64,000 bases of DNA from Herbiconiux daphne. Lineage in GTDB: Bacteria; Actinomycetota; Actinomycetes; Actinomycetales; Microbacteriaceae. Below are positions 1-8,861 of the stretch, one piece after another. The position numbers and the translations under genes were made by a program. How positions within the stretch are numbered: position 1 is the first letter of the stretch; the number at the start of each line of letters is the position of its first letter. The notes below the pieces were generated by a model. It made no database searches. It was not told the origin of the DNA and saw only the letters and a list, made by a program, of their open reading frames with translations. Where the stretch lies: assembly GCF_024979295.1 (NCBI RefSeq), contig NZ_JANLCJ010000003.1, forward strand, positions 372,001 through 436,000, given 5' to 3'.

Positions 1-267
1 TGGCTGGGGGTGGTCACCACCGTGGTCGCCTACCTGCTGTTCGGCTGGGGCCTCAAGCGCCTGCCGGCCTCGACCGTGTCGACCCTGACGCTCGCCGAAC
101 CGCTCACCGCGACCCTGCTCGGCACCCTCGTGCTCGGCGAGACCCTGCAGCAGATGGCCGTCATCGGCCTCGTCGTGCTGGCCGCGGGGCTCGTGGTGCT
201 CACGATCCCGCGCCGACCGCGGCATCCGGAACTGCCGCGATCCGCTTCGGCCGCTGCTCCTTCGTGA
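1..267 (+). CDS. EamA/DMT-family transporter, C-terminal fragment
   Basis: Only the last 88 codons are present; the reading frame is open to the left window edge. The visible part holds two hydrophobic helices, and the stretch STLTLAEPLTATLLGTLVLG followed by a charged tail of the kind IPRRPRHPE is typical of the last EamA repeat of drug/metabolite exporters. The protein would sit in the inner membrane; the substrate cannot be told. Its 3' end overlaps the convergent glycosidase gene by 68 bases. Family-level confidence only. Confidence 0.75.
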   Translation, partial: WLGVVTTVVAYLLFGWGLKRLPASTVSTLTLAEPLTATLLGTLVLGETLQQMAVIGLVVLAAGLVVLTIPRRPRHPELPRSASAAAPS

Positions 268-2968
268 CGATGAGGTGGGCGACGAGCGCCGTCCAGCCTG
301 TCTGATGCGACGCGCCGAGGCCCTGCCCGGTGTCGCCGTGGTAGTACTCGTAGAAGGTGATGTTGTCGCGCCACCGAGCATCCACCGAGAGCAGGGGGTA
401 GCGGGCATCCGCCGGCCGCGGGCGGTCGCCGTCGCTGACGAACAGCCCCACGAGCCGCTCGGCCAGGTCGTCGGCGACCTCGCCCAGGGTGAGCAGCCGG
501 CCCGACCGCGCCGGGTATTCCACGCGATGGGTCTCGCCGAGGCTCTCGTCGTAGCCGCGCAGCGACTCGATGATGAGCACGTTGAGCGGAAACCACACCG
601 GCCCCCGCCAGTTCGAATTGCCCCCGAACAGACCCGACGTCGACTCGCCCGGCTCGTAGTCGACGACCGCCTCGGCGCCCCCGACGTCGACCCGGAACGG
701 ATGCTCGCGGTGCCAGGCCGAGATGCTGCGGATGCCGTGCGGTGACAGCATGCCGTCTTCGTCGACCACCCCGCCGAGCACCCGTTTGAGCCGCTCGGGC
801 TCGACGAGCGCCATCAGGCTCGTGAAGCCGGCGGCGCCCGACTCGCGCACGTGCACGAGCGAGCGGTAACCGGGGTTGCGGGTGAGGAACACCTGACCGC
901 GGTGCAGGAACTCCTCGAGCCGGCCCATCTTAGTGCGGTCGAACACGAGCGAGGCCGTGACGGGCACGAGGCCCACGAGCGAGCGCACCTTCATCGGCAC
1001 CTCGCGGCCGTCGGCCAGGTGCAAAAGGTCGTAATAGAACGAGTCGGCGTCGTCCCACAGCCCGGCGTCGTTCGCCGACGACGCGATCACGAGGAAGTGC
1101 TCGAAGAACTTCGTGGCCACGTCTTCGTAGGCGCGGTCGTGGGCGGTGAGCAGCAGCGCCATGTCGAGCAGATGCAGCGCGTAGGTCGCCATCCAGGCGG
1201 TCGAGTCGGCCTGTTCGAGCACCCCGAGCTCGGGCGGCAGCGTCGAGCGGTCGAGCGGCGCGATGTTGTCGAGGCCCATGAAGCCGCCCTCGAACAGGTT
1301 GTTGTCGCCGTGGTCTTTGTTGTTCGTCCACCACGTGAAATTCATCAGCAGCTTGTGGAAGATGCGGCCGAGAAAATGGAAGTCGCGACCGCCGTCGATC
1401 TCGAACACCCGCAGCGCCGCCCACGCCTCGATCGGCGGGTTCACGTCGGCGAAGTCCCACTCGTAGGCGGGCAGCTGCCCGTTCGGGTGCATGTACCACT
1501 CGCGCAGGATGAGGATCAGCTGCGCCTTGGCGTATTCCGGGTCGATGTGGGCCATCGTCACGCAGTGGAACGCGAGGTCCCACGCGGCGAACCAGGGATA
1601 CTCCCACGGGTCGGGCATGAGGATGACGTCGCGGCTCGACAGGTGCCGCCAGTCGCCGTTGCGCACGTATTCGCGCCCGGGCGGCGGCGGGGGCGACGTC
1701 GGGTCGCCGGCCAGCCAGCGGCGCACGTCGAAGTGGAAGAACTGCTTCGACCACAGCAGCCCCGCGAACGCCTGCCGGGCGATCGCCGCCTCCTGCGAGG
1801 TGGTCGTCGCGGGCAGCACCGAGGCGTAGAACTCGTCGGCCTCGGCGGCCCTCAAGTGCATCACGGCGTCGAAGTCACCGAACGGGTCGACGCCGCCCGA
1901 CGGCTCGGCGGATGCCGCGGCGCCGCCCGACGGGTCGACGGATGCCGCGGCATCCGCCCGCTCCGTCAACCGCAGTCTGATCACGCGCGACCCGCCCGCC
2001 GGCACCGTCAGCACCTGGTGGAACGCCGCCTTCGTGCCGTCGAGCGCTGGATTCACCGTCGCCGCACCGGCGACCACGTCATCGTTGATGCCGTCTTTCG
2101 GGTAGGGGGTCGAGGCCGGCTCACCGAACAGCCGCTCGCGGTTGGTCTCGTTCTCGCAGAAGAGCGCCTCGGCCGACGCGCCCTCGCCCGGGTCGATGCG
2201 CAGCACGAGGTCGGCGGCGCCGGGCCTGCTCGCGACCATCGTGCGGCCGTCTCGGCCTCCGGATGCCGCGATCCGCGGTCTCTCGGGAGGCTCGGTGTCC
2301 CACGACCACACGTTCCGCATCCAGAGCGACGGCAGCACGTGGATGGTGGCCTCGTCGGGGCCGGCGTTCTCGACCGTGACCGACATCAGCAGGTCGCGCG
2401 GCCCGGCCTTGGCGTAGTCGACCGTCACCACCCAGTAGCGGCCGTCGTCGAAGACGCCCGTGTCGACGAGCTCGTACTCGGCCTCGGTCTTCGAGCGGGC
2501 GGCGTTCACCGACACCAGCTCGTCGTAGGGGAACTCGGCCTGCGGGTAGTGGTAGCGCCAGCGCTGCCAGGAGTGGGTGGGGGTGGCGTCGAGATACCAC
2601 CAGTACTCCTTGACGTCTTCGCCGTGGTTGCCCTCGGGGCCGGAGAGGCCGAACATGCGTTCTTTCAGAATCGGGTCGACGCCGTTCCAGAGGGCGAGGC
2701 CGAGGCACCAGTTCTGCTGGTCGTCGCAGAACGCGGCCATGCCGTCTTCGTTCCAGCGATAGGTGCGCGACCGCGCGTGGTCGTGCGGAAAGAACCGCCA
2801 GGCGTCGCCGTCGGCGCTGTAGTCTTCGCGAACCGTGCCCCACGCCCGCTCGGCAACGTAGGGGCCCCAGTCGCGCCAGCCCGGAGCGGCGTCGGGCACG
2901 CCGTCGGACGAGGTCTCGGCGAGGCGGCGGCGTTCTGCGCCCGGCTCGGCGGGGCTGTCGTCGGTCAT
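200..2968 (-). CDS. GH63-like (MGH1-type) glucosidase
   Basis: A 922-residue cytoplasmic protein without a signal peptide. The C-terminal half is an (alpha/alpha)6-barrel-like region with family motifs: DPWEYPWFAAWDLAFH near residue 455, a Gly-rich FEGGFMGLDN segment, EQADSTAWM near 585 and NWRGPVWFPLN near 785. These match the bacterial MGH1-like/GH63 group that hydrolyses alpha-glucosides or mannosylglycerate-type solutes; the true substrate is unknown. Residues about 339-359 are a low-complexity insert made by an imperfect 30-base tandem duplication. The ATG start is supported by a TAGGAT box exactly six bases upstream, so the transcript is probably leaderless. The gene is monocistronic and converges on the EamA fragment. 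Confidence 0.85.
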   Translation of the reverse strand: MTDDSPAEPGAERRRLAETSSDGVPDAAPGWRDWGPYVAERAWGTVREDYSADGDAWRFFPHDHARSRTYRWNEDGMAAFCDDQQNWCLGLALWNGVDPILKERMFGLSGPEGNHGEDVKEYWWYLDATPTHSWQRWRYHYPQAEFPYDELVSVNAARSKTEAEYELVDTGVFDDGRYWVVTVDYAKAGPRDLLMSVTVENAGPDEATIHVLPSLWMRNVWSWDTEPPERPRIAASGGRDGRTMVASRPGAADLVLRIDPGEGASAEALFCENETNRERLFGEPASTPYPKDGINDDVVAGAATVNPALDGTKAAFHQVLTVPAGGSRVIRLRLTERADAAASVDPSGGAAASAEPSGGVDPFGDFDAVMHLRAAEADEFYASVLPATTTSQEAAIARQAFAGLLWSKQFFHFDVRRWLAGDPTSPPPPPGREYVRNGDWRHLSSRDVILMPDPWEYPWFAAWDLAFHCVTMAHIDPEYAKAQLILILREWYMHPNGQLPAYEWDFADVNPPIEAWAALRVFEIDGGRDFHFLGRIFHKLLMNFTWWTNNKDHGDNNLFEGGFMGLDNIAPLDRSTLPPELGVLEQADSTAWMATYALHLLDMALLLTAHDRAYEDVATKFFEHFLVIASSANDAGLWDDADSFYYDLLHLADGREVPMKVRSLVGLVPVTASLVFDRTKMGRLEEFLHRGQVFLTRNPGYRSLVHVRESGAAGFTSLMALVEPERLKRVLGGVVDEDGMLSPHGIRSISAWHREHPFRVDVGGAEAVVDYEPGESTSGLFGGNSNWRGPVWFPLNVLIIESLRGYDESLGETHRVEYPARSGRLLTLGEVADDLAERLVGLFVSDGDRPRPADARYPLLSVDARWRDNITFYEYYHGDTGQGLGASHQTGWTALVAHLIVTKEQRPKRIAAVPDAAVGAGS
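1891..1950. repeat. 30-base tandem duplication inside the glycosidase gene
   Basis: Two adjacent 30-base units (1891-1920 and 1921-1950) are identical at 28 positions. Each encodes a Pro/Ser/Gly/Ala-rich decapeptide, so the reading frame is kept. The unit contains the GGATGCCGCGG motif that is common across the window. Confidence 0.85.
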
Positions 2969-2974
2969 GCTGCG

Positions 2975-2980
2975 ATCCTA
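2975..2980 (-). promoter_or_regulatory. -10 box TAGGAT, leaderless start of the glycosidase gene
   Basis: TAGGAT is followed by six bases and then the ATG at 2968. This is the spacing at which transcription would begin on the start codon, as is common in actinobacteria. No convincing -35 is visible. Confidence 0.5.
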
Positions 2981-3030
2981 GGGGCGGCGCACGACACCCG
3001 GGTGCGCCCGGGCGGGAGCAGCCCGTGTCG

Positions 3031-3480
3031 TCAGCGTGCGGGCGTCAGGCCGAGCGCGTCTTCGAACGCGACCCAGGGCAGCATCGCGCACTTGATGCGG
3101 GTGATGTAGCGCGACACACCGCCGAGAGCGACCGCGTCGCCCAGCAGGTCTTCGTCGCCCTCGATCGCCCCCTTCGACTGCATGAGCTCGCGGAACGCGG
3201 CGATGCGTTCGGTCACCTCGTCGGCCGTGAGGTCGTGCACGATGTCGCTCAGCAGCGATGCCGAGGCGGTCGAGATGGAGCAGCCCTGGCCCTCCCAGCC
3301 GATCGACTCGACGCGACCGTCGGCGGCCCGGTAGACGTTGAGGGTCACCTCGTCGCCACAGGTGGGGTTGATCTGGTGCGACGACCCCGTCGCGCCGTCG
3401 CGCAGCCCGAAGCCGTGCTTCTCTTTGGCGTGGTCGAGGATGACGTGCTGGTACATGCTCTCCAGCTCGCGCGACGCCAT
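3031..3480 (-). CDS. sufU: SufU-type iron-sulfur/zinc sulfurtransferase scaffold
   Basis: A 149-residue protein with the SufU/IscU-like fold. The ligand residues Cys41 and Asp43 (NPTCGDE), Cys67 (GQGCSIS) and Cys131 (IKCAMLPW) are all present, as is the 18-20 residue insertion between the second and third cysteine that separates SufU from IscU. SufU accepts sulfur from SufS and passes it to the Fe-S assembly machinery. Its ATG overlaps the sufS stop by one base (TGATG), so the two are translationally coupled. The remaining suf genes (sufBCD) are not in this window. Confidence 0.95.
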   Translation of the reverse strand: MASRELESMYQHVILDHAKEKHGFGLRDGATGSSHQINPTCGDEVTLNVYRAADGRVESIGWEGQGCSISTASASLLSDIVHDLTADEVTERIAAFRELMQSKGAIEGDEDLLGDAVALGGVSRYITRIKCAMLPWVAFEDALGLTPAR

Positions 3481-4799
3481 CACGCCACCCCGAAGAACGC
3501 GCGGGAGTCGGCCACGGCCGCGACGGCCTGGTCGACCTCGTCGGGCGTGTTGTAGAGATAGGTGCTCACCCGGGTGGTGGCGGTCACCCCGAAGCGCCGG
3601 TGCACGGGTTGCGCGCAGTGGTGGCCCACCCGCACGGCGATGCCGCGATCGTCGAGGAACTGGCCGACGTCGTGCGAGTGGATGCCGTCGACCACGAAAC
3701 TGGCGAGCCCCACGCGCTCCACCCCGGCGGCGGCATCCGGTGCCGGCCCCAGCACGCGCACACCGGGAATCGCCACGAGGCCCTGGTAGAGACGCTCGCC
3801 GAGCTGTGCCTCCCAGCCCGCGATGCGCGCCATGCCCACCTCGCCGAGATAGTCGATGGCCGAGGCGAGCGCGATCGCCTGCGACACGCGCTGGGTGCCG
3901 GCCTCGAACCGCATCGGGGCGGGCAGGAACTCGGACTCGGTGAGCCCGACGGTGGTGATCATCGAACCGCCGGTGAGGAAGGGCGGCAGGGCGTTCAGCA
4001 ACTCCGACCGGCCGTAGAGCACGCCCACGCCGGTCGGCGCGAGCATCTTGTGGCCCGAGAACACCGCGAAGTCCACGTCGAGCGCGGCGAGGTCGAGGGA
4101 CAGGTGCGGCGCGGACTGGCAGGCGTCGAGCACGACGAGGGCGCCCACCCCGTGCGCGAGCGCCACGAGCTCGGCGACCGGGTTCACCGCGCCGAGCACG
4201 TTCGACACGTGCGCGAAGGCCACCACCCGGGTGCGCTCGCCGATGATCTCGGCGGCGTCGTCGAGCCGGATGCGGCCGTCGTCGCCGACGCCGATCACTC
4301 TCAGGGTCGCCCCGGTGCGGAACGCGAGTTCTTGCCACGGCACCAGGTTGGCGTGGTGCTCGAGCTCGGTGACGACGATCTCGTCGCCCTCGCCGAGGCG
4401 GAAGCGGCGGGCGGCATCTCCCCCGCGCCCGAGCGACGCGTTCGACATGCCGTAGGCGATCAGGTTGAGGCCCTCGGTGGCGTTGGAAGTCCAGACGATC
4501 TCGTCGTCGGCCACCCCCACGAAGCGGGCGACAGTGGCCCGTGCGTCTTCGAACAGCTCGGTGGCCTCGCCGGCGAGGGTGTGGGCGCCGCGGTGCACGG
4601 CGGCGTTGTTGAGCTCGTAGTAGGAGCGCTCGACGTCGATGACGCGCTGGGGTTTCTGCGAGGTGGCGCCCGAGTCGAGGTAGACCAGCGGATGCCCGTT
4701 GACCTCGCGCCCGAGGATCGGGAAGTCGGCGCGGATGCGTTCGACGTCGTGCAGCTCCAGCGTCGCCGCGGTCGTCGTCTGGTCTACGTCAGTGGTCAC
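3480..4799 (-). CDS. sufS: Group II cysteine desulfurase SufS
   Basis: A 439-residue PLP enzyme that removes sulfur from L-cysteine as a persulfide. Recognisable parts are the substrate/PLP histidine region ELEHHANLVPWQ, the PLP-binding lysine in SGHKMLAPTGVG (Lys251) and the catalytic cysteine in RVGHHCAQPVHRRFG (Cys395), whose RxGHHCA context defines the SufS class. The N-terminal 25 residues before DFPILGREVNG are extra compared with short homologues. The GTG start at 4799 has a weak GAGG upstream. It is the first gene of a sufS-sufU pair; a 127-base region upstream carries an inverted repeat. Confidence 0.95.
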   Translation of the reverse strand: MTTDVDQTTTAATLELHDVERIRADFPILGREVNGHPLVYLDSGATSQKPQRVIDVERSYYELNNAAVHRGAHTLAGEATELFEDARATVARFVGVADDEIVWTSNATEGLNLIAYGMSNASLGRGGDAARRFRLGEGDEIVVTELEHHANLVPWQELAFRTGATLRVIGVGDDGRIRLDDAAEIIGERTRVVAFAHVSNVLGAVNPVAELVALAHGVGALVVLDACQSAPHLSLDLAALDVDFAVFSGHKMLAPTGVGVLYGRSELLNALPPFLTGGSMITTVGLTESEFLPAPMRFEAGTQRVSQAIALASAIDYLGEVGMARIAGWEAQLGERLYQGLVAIPGVRVLGPAPDAAAGVERVGLASFVVDGIHSHDVGQFLDDRGIAVRVGHHCAQPVHRRFGVTATTRVSTYLYNTPDEVDQAVAAVADSRAFFGVA

Positions 4800-4845
4800 A
4801 GGAGCCTCGGAGTTTCAGGTGCGGGTCGTTCGCGGGATGCATCCA

Positions 4846-4894
4846 TTGCACCACTTCTCGGTGGGTGAATGCTCCACGGTGTCGTTTGGTGCAA
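4846..4894. promoter_or_regulatory. Inverted repeat upstream of sufS (candidate operator)
   Basis: TTGCACCA at 4846-4853 and TGGTGCAA at 4887-4894 form a perfect 8-base inverted repeat with a 33-base spacer, 47-95 bases before the sufS start. On the minus strand the distal arm contributes a TTGCAC that could act as a -35. It could bind a regulator or be chance; no regulator gene for suf is nearby. Confidence 0.3.
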
Positions 4895-4926
4895 GTGCCG
4901 AGCGGGTCCGGAAATTCCGCTCGGCG

Positions 4927-5463
4927 TCACAGCAGGCCCGCGCGGTCGGGCACTTGCAGGTGCAGTTCGCGCAGCCAACCGGCCGGGTCGGGCCAGGCGC
5001 GGCCGGTCGGAAGTGCGCCCAGCGCCCGCTGCACCGCCGCCGTTCTCGGCTCGACCGGGATGACGCGGCTCGGCGCCACCGCTGCGAGCACGCCGAGCCA
5101 CCACTGGCTCTCGGCGGGCTCGAGGTGCTCGGGGTCGAGCACGAGGTAGTAGTCGGGCAGAACGGCCTCCCCGGCCGCGAACGCCGTGAGCGCCGACTCG
5201 ATCTCGATCCGCAGCACGCCGCGGGTCGACGGGTCGGCGAAGAACGCGATCCAGGCCGCGGCCACGTTCTGGAGTGGATCGAGATCGTGCACGAGAAAGG
5301 GTCGGGAGGCCGATCCGAGCAGTTCGCGAACGCTCGGGGCGCCATCGGTGTCGTCGCCGGTCAGGCGCACGGCCTGCACGTTGGGCAGCCGGCCGAGGGC
5401 GCGCACGATGTCGTCGGTGACGGCGCCGACGAGCACCACGACCGTGCTTCCCGGTGAACGCAT
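4927..5463 (-). CDS. Protein of unknown function (178 aa)
   Basis: A soluble 178-residue protein I do not recognise. It begins with a beta-strand/Gly segment (STVVVLVGAVTDD) followed by alternating strand and helix stretches, which suggests an alpha/beta fold, and has a Trp-rich middle (ESQWWLGVLAA). No catalytic motif is evident. It starts ten bases after the XRE regulator gene stops, so the two probably form a unit, although a TAGGCT box six bases before its ATG could also give it a separate leaderless transcript. Confidence 0.6.
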   Translation of the reverse strand: MRSPGSTVVVLVGAVTDDIVRALGRLPNVQAVRLTGDDTDGAPSVRELLGSASRPFLVHDLDPLQNVAAAWIAFFADPSTRGVLRIEIESALTAFAAGEAVLPDYYLVLDPEHLEPAESQWWLGVLAAVAPSRVIPVEPRTAAVQRALGALPTGRAWPDPAGWLRELHLQVPDRAGLL

Positions 5464-5469
5464 GCCTCC

Positions 5470-5475
5470 AGCCTA
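5470..5475 (-). promoter_or_regulatory. Candidate -10 box TAGGCT overlapping a stop codon
   Basis: TAGGCT is placed six bases before the ATG at 5463. Its TAG is the stop codon of the upstream XRE gene. A GGAGG sits directly between the box and the ATG, too close to be a good ribosome site, which favours a leaderless reading. Confidence 0.35.
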
Positions 5476-5787
5476 GGCAGGGTCGGCGCGGGCTGCGGCC
5501 TCCCGGGCCCGGATCAAGTCGGCCGCCGTCACGCCGTGCGACCGTTGGGGCAACTGGTCGGCCGAGAGCCCGTCGACCAGCTCCGCGGGGTTGAGGTTGA
5601 GGGCTGCGGCGATGCGCACGATGGTGTGCAGGGTGGGGTTGGCCTGGCCGCGTTCGATCTTGCCGAGGTTCGTGAAGTGCAGATCGGCGAGTTCGGCGAG
5701 ATCCATCTGGTTGAGCGCCAGCCGTTGCCGCTCGTCGCGGATGCGGGCGCCCAGCATCCGCGACGCATCCGATCCGTCAGAACTCAC
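5473..5787 (-). CDS. XRE-family helix-turn-helix regulator
   Basis: A 104-residue DNA-binding protein. Residues about 11-66 form a Cro/C1-type five-helix HTH, with the recognition region MDLAELADLHFTNLGKIERG followed by the typical NPTLHTIVRIAAAL helix. The C-terminal 35 residues are Ala/Arg-rich and lack a recognisable effector domain, so it may act as a simple repressor of itself and of the 178-residue gene that follows after ten bases. The GTG start at 5787 gives the normal HTH register. Confidence 0.85.
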   Translation of the reverse strand: MSSDGSDASRMLGARIRDERQRLALNQMDLAELADLHFTNLGKIERGQANPTLHTIVRIAAALNLNPAELVDGLSADQLPQRSHGVTAADLIRAREAAARADPA

Positions 5788-5850
5788 ACCTCATGCGTAC
5801 CGACCCGATGCGCGCACAACCAGAGCGCCGACACCCGCGGCATTTATGCC

Positions 5851-8175
5851 TCACACCTCGCGACGGTTGCGCGTGCGGTCGCGGTGACGCAGCAGCACCA
5901 TCGGTGCCACGCCGGCCAGCAGCAGCAGCGCGCCGACGGCGAGACCTGAGAGCGGGTCGGCGCCGGTAGCCGCGAGCACCGCCGGCGTGGAGGCGCCACC
6001 CGGGCCCGTCGGGGTCTGCGCGCCGGGAGGCGTCGGGCCCTGGGAGCCGAGGGCGAGGTCGCAGGCGACGGTTCCCGACCAGAGCGAGTGGCCGCCGTTG
6101 TTGCCGTCATCGGAGCGGATGACCTCTTTCACCCCGTCGACACAGGTCGAGCTCGGCGCGACGGCGAAGCCCTCGAGGTTGTAGTCGGGCAATCCAGTGG
6201 GCCGGTTGTAGACGCGGTCGACCGCGAAGGCCCCGTCGGCATCCAGGCCGAGCAGCACGGTCGAGCCGGCCGAGGTGTTGTCGGCCACCGCCCAGACGCG
6301 CTGCGCGTCGGCATCCCACTGCGTGTCCTGGATCATCGGCAGACCGGTCTCGACCGCGGCGACGCGGTGGAACGAGCCGTCGCCATTCAGCGCGTAGGCG
6401 TAGAGGTGGCCGTTCTTCTCCAGGGCGGTGAAGAACAGTCCGGTGCCGTGGCCCGGGTAGTCGGCCGGGTCGTAGGCTGCGCCGGTGCTCTGGTCGACGA
6501 AGGCGTTCGCGGTGAGGTAGGAGTCGGGCACCCAGGTGATGCCCTCGAACCCGAGGTTGGAGTCGGCGCCGCCCGTGGTGCTGATGACGTCGGCGAGGTC
6601 GGCAGTCAGAACCCACTGGGCGGTCGGCTGCAGGGTGGCACCGGCCGCGGTGGGGTCGTAGCGCAGCACGCTCTCCAGCGGCACCCCGCTCGCGGCGTTG
6701 TCGCGCTCGGTGGTGATGTAGAGCATGCCGTCGGGGCCCACGGTGATGCCCTCGGAGTCGGGCTGGCCACCGCCGGAGGGGAACACGATGTCTTTGCCCG
6801 CGCTCCAGCCGTCGGCGGTGTCGGGCACCCACAGGTCGCCGCTCTTCACGAGGCGGTAGACGTGGCTCTTGTTCTTGACCGCCCACATCACATCGGGATC
6901 GGTCGGGTCGATGTCGAGCCCCGAGACATCCTGCCCCGAGAGCGGCGTGACGAACTGGCACTCGTTGTCGGAGACGACCCAGTCCTGGCTTCCGGGCCAG
7001 GCGATGCCGCCGGCGATCGCCGGGCCGCTGCCCGAGGCGCCCTCGGTCTGGCAGTCGACCTCGCCGCCGTTGCCCGGGTCTCTCGGCGGAATGATCTCGC
7101 CGGCGCAGGCCCCGGCGTTCGACGCGCCCCAGCTCGTGGCGGCGGTGTGCGCCCAGGCGCCCGTGGCGTCGCCGCAGCGCGACCACGAGCCCGGCTGGGC
7201 GTCGTTCGCGCCCCAGCCGACCGAGTCGACGATGGTGGAGCCGTCGGCCAGGTAGAGCTTCACCGAGTCGCCGTCGGAGCTGAGGCCCTGGTTCGACAGC
7301 AGCACGAGGTAGCCGTGCGCGGGAACGACGGTGCCGTTCGGAGCCTCGACCGGCGCCGGGTTGCTGCTGCTGTCGGCCTGCTGCCAGTCGGCCACGTCGA
7401 CATCCGTGTCGCCCGTGTTGACGAGTTCGTAGCCGTCGTGGGTGGGGTCGTCGTTGGCGGAAGTGACCTCGTTGAGCCTGATCGACTTCCACGCGTCCGA
7501 ACCGTCGCCGGGGTCGCCCGGGCCGGCCTGGCCGAAGCGGCTCACACCGGGCGACCCCACGTAGCCCGAGGCCGAGGTCCAGCTGCCTTCGATGTCGCCC
7601 GCGGTGGAGAGGGTCCAGTCCGCGGCGCTGTCGGCGCCGAGGGCGGCTTCGGTCGACGGCCACGCGCTCGCGGCCGAGGTGCGCGGGCCGGCGCCGGACT
7701 GGTCGTCGTAGGTCAGCGTGTCGACCAGGGCGTCGGTGCTGTCGTAAAGGTTGATCGCGTCGGCGCGACCGAGGTTGGTGGTGTTGTCGCCGATCACGAC
7801 GACGGTCGAGGCGAGTCCCCACTCACTGCGGAAGTCGGCGGCGGATGCCTCGCTCAGCACGAACGACGCCCCCGGCTGCACCGTGCCGGCTGCGCTGAGG
7901 TCGACGTCTCCGGGCTCGGCACCGCTGTCGGAGAACGACCAGCCGGTGAGGTCGATCGCCTGCTGGTCGAGGTTGGTGAATTCGACGAACTCCGAGCCGT
8001 TGTACTCCCACTCGGTGATGCGCACCTGACCGGTGGCGGAGGCGGCGGTGGCGGATGCGGCGGGATCGGACGCGGCGGATGCGGCGGCCGGAACCGCGAA
8101 GAGCCCGGCGAGAACGAGAGCCGAACCGGCCGTGAGGGCGAACGGGCGCGAGACAGGGGTGAGCACGCGCTTCAC
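5851..8175 (-). CDS. Secreted lamin-tail-domain surface protein with LAATG sorting signal
   Basis: A 774-residue exported protein. I place the start at the GTG of VKRVLTPVSRPFALT, because it gives a clean Sec signal peptide (KR, hydrophobic core, AASA cleavage); the frame is open further upstream but would run into the divergent gene. Two lamin-tail domains follow (residues about 45-120 and 228-305; RITEWEYNGSEFVEF and RLNEVTS), then a beta-propeller-like region (about 390-700; DPDVMWAVKNKSHVYRL and GLPDYNLEGFAVA) resembling phytase-like/esterase-like proteins. It ends in LAATG, a hydrophobic segment and RHRDRTRNRR, the signal recognised by class E sortases. The role is probably binding or hydrolysis at the cell surface; the substrate is unknown. 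Confidence 0.85.
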   Translation of the reverse strand: MKRVLTPVSRPFALTAGSALVLAGLFAVPAAASAASDPAASATAASATGQVRITEWEYNGSEFVEFTNLDQQAIDLTGWSFSDSGAEPGDVDLSAAGTVQPGASFVLSEASAADFRSEWGLASTVVVIGDNTTNLGRADAINLYDSTDALVDTLTYDDQSGAGPRTSAASAWPSTEAALGADSAADWTLSTAGDIEGSWTSASGYVGSPGVSRFGQAGPGDPGDGSDAWKSIRLNEVTSANDDPTHDGYELVNTGDTDVDVADWQQADSSSNPAPVEAPNGTVVPAHGYLVLLSNQGLSSDGDSVKLYLADGSTIVDSVGWGANDAQPGSWSRCGDATGAWAHTAATSWGASNAGACAGEIIPPRDPGNGGEVDCQTEGASGSGPAIAGGIAWPGSQDWVVSDNECQFVTPLSGQDVSGLDIDPTDPDVMWAVKNKSHVYRLVKSGDLWVPDTADGWSAGKDIVFPSGGGQPDSEGITVGPDGMLYITTERDNAASGVPLESVLRYDPTAAGATLQPTAQWVLTADLADVISTTGGADSNLGFEGITWVPDSYLTANAFVDQSTGAAYDPADYPGHGTGLFFTALEKNGHLYAYALNGDGSFHRVAAVETGLPMIQDTQWDADAQRVWAVADNTSAGSTVLLGLDADGAFAVDRVYNRPTGLPDYNLEGFAVAPSSTCVDGVKEVIRSDDGNNGGHSLWSGTVACDLALGSQGPTPPGAQTPTGPGGASTPAVLAATGADPLSGLAVGALLLLAGVAPMVLLRHRDRTRNRREV

Positions 8176-8341
8176 CCTGTCGGCGCCGGGTGAACGGGGA
8201 GTGACGCGCGCGGAACCGGGATTTGAACGGATGCCGGGCACCCCGCCCGGGGATCGAGCAGTTTTCGAGAAGTGCCCGTTCGCGCCGGTCACTACATTTG
8301 ACACATCACCGCACCCGCGGGATGTGAGAGGAATGCACCAG

Positions 8342-8806
8342 ATGTCGTATGTCGTGGACTTCACCAACGTCTCGCCGGTCGGGCTGGAGTCGTCGCCGGT
8401 CGTCGACGCCCTCGCCGGGCTCCGCGCGAACGAGGCGCGCTACTTCAAGAACAAGTACGACCACGTCTTCACCGTCGAGCCCGCGAACGAGGCCGCCGAG
8501 ACGATCGACTGGGTGACCGGCATCCTGAAAGACGAACGCGACATCGTGATCGCGTCACCCGCGCTGGAGGCCACCGAGTTCGAGGTCGAGGGCACCCGCT
8601 GGGCCTACGTCTTCTATCAGAGCGGGCTGTCGATCAACGTGCTCTACGCGCTCGACGACGCGGGCAAGCGCGCGGTGGGCTTCAAGCTCTCCGACGGCAT
8701 GGAGGTTCCCGAAGAACTCGCCTCGCGCTTCAAGTTCGCCCGTCAGAAGTCGAAGCTGGCGGGCACCATCCGCGGCTCGTACTTCACCATCAAGAACGCC
8801 CACTGA
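8342..8806 (+). CDS. Conserved-looking small protein of unknown function (154 aa)
   Basis: A soluble 154-residue protein that I cannot assign. It has mixed alpha/beta character, with a central run DERDIVIASPALEATEFEVE and a basic C-terminus (KFARQKSKLAGTIRG). I choose the second ATG (8342) because AGAGGA at 8327-8332 is nine bases upstream, whereas it would touch the first ATG at 8333. TACATT at 8293-8298 could be the -10, giving a leader of about 35 bases. The gene is divergent from the lamin-tail gene and has no operon partner. Confidence 0.7.
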   Translation: MSYVVDFTNVSPVGLESSPVVDALAGLRANEARYFKNKYDHVFTVEPANEAAETIDWVTGILKDERDIVIASPALEATEFEVEGTRWAYVFYQSGLSINVLYALDDAGKRAVGFKLSDGMEVPEELASRFKFARQKSKLAGTIRGSYFTIKNAH

Positions 8807-8861
8807 CGGGCGGCGGCTAACGGGCGGCCGCTGACGGGCGGCCACTGACAGGCCGACGAAC

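Noticed and set aside
851..3109. A long open frame (752 codons) on the plus strand opposite the glycosidase gene, with many similar long frames opposite other genes
   Set aside because: High-GC coding DNA leaves antisense frames open. The translations are Arg/His/Val-rich without motifs, while the opposite strand carries full enzyme families.
4837..4846. GGATGCATCC palindrome near sufS as an operator
   Set aside because: It is made of two copies of the GGATGC motif that is common across the whole window.
8176..8367. N-terminal extension of the lamin-tail protein
   Set aside because: It would run through the divergent promoter and into the 154-residue gene, and it hides the signal peptide that begins at GTG 8175.
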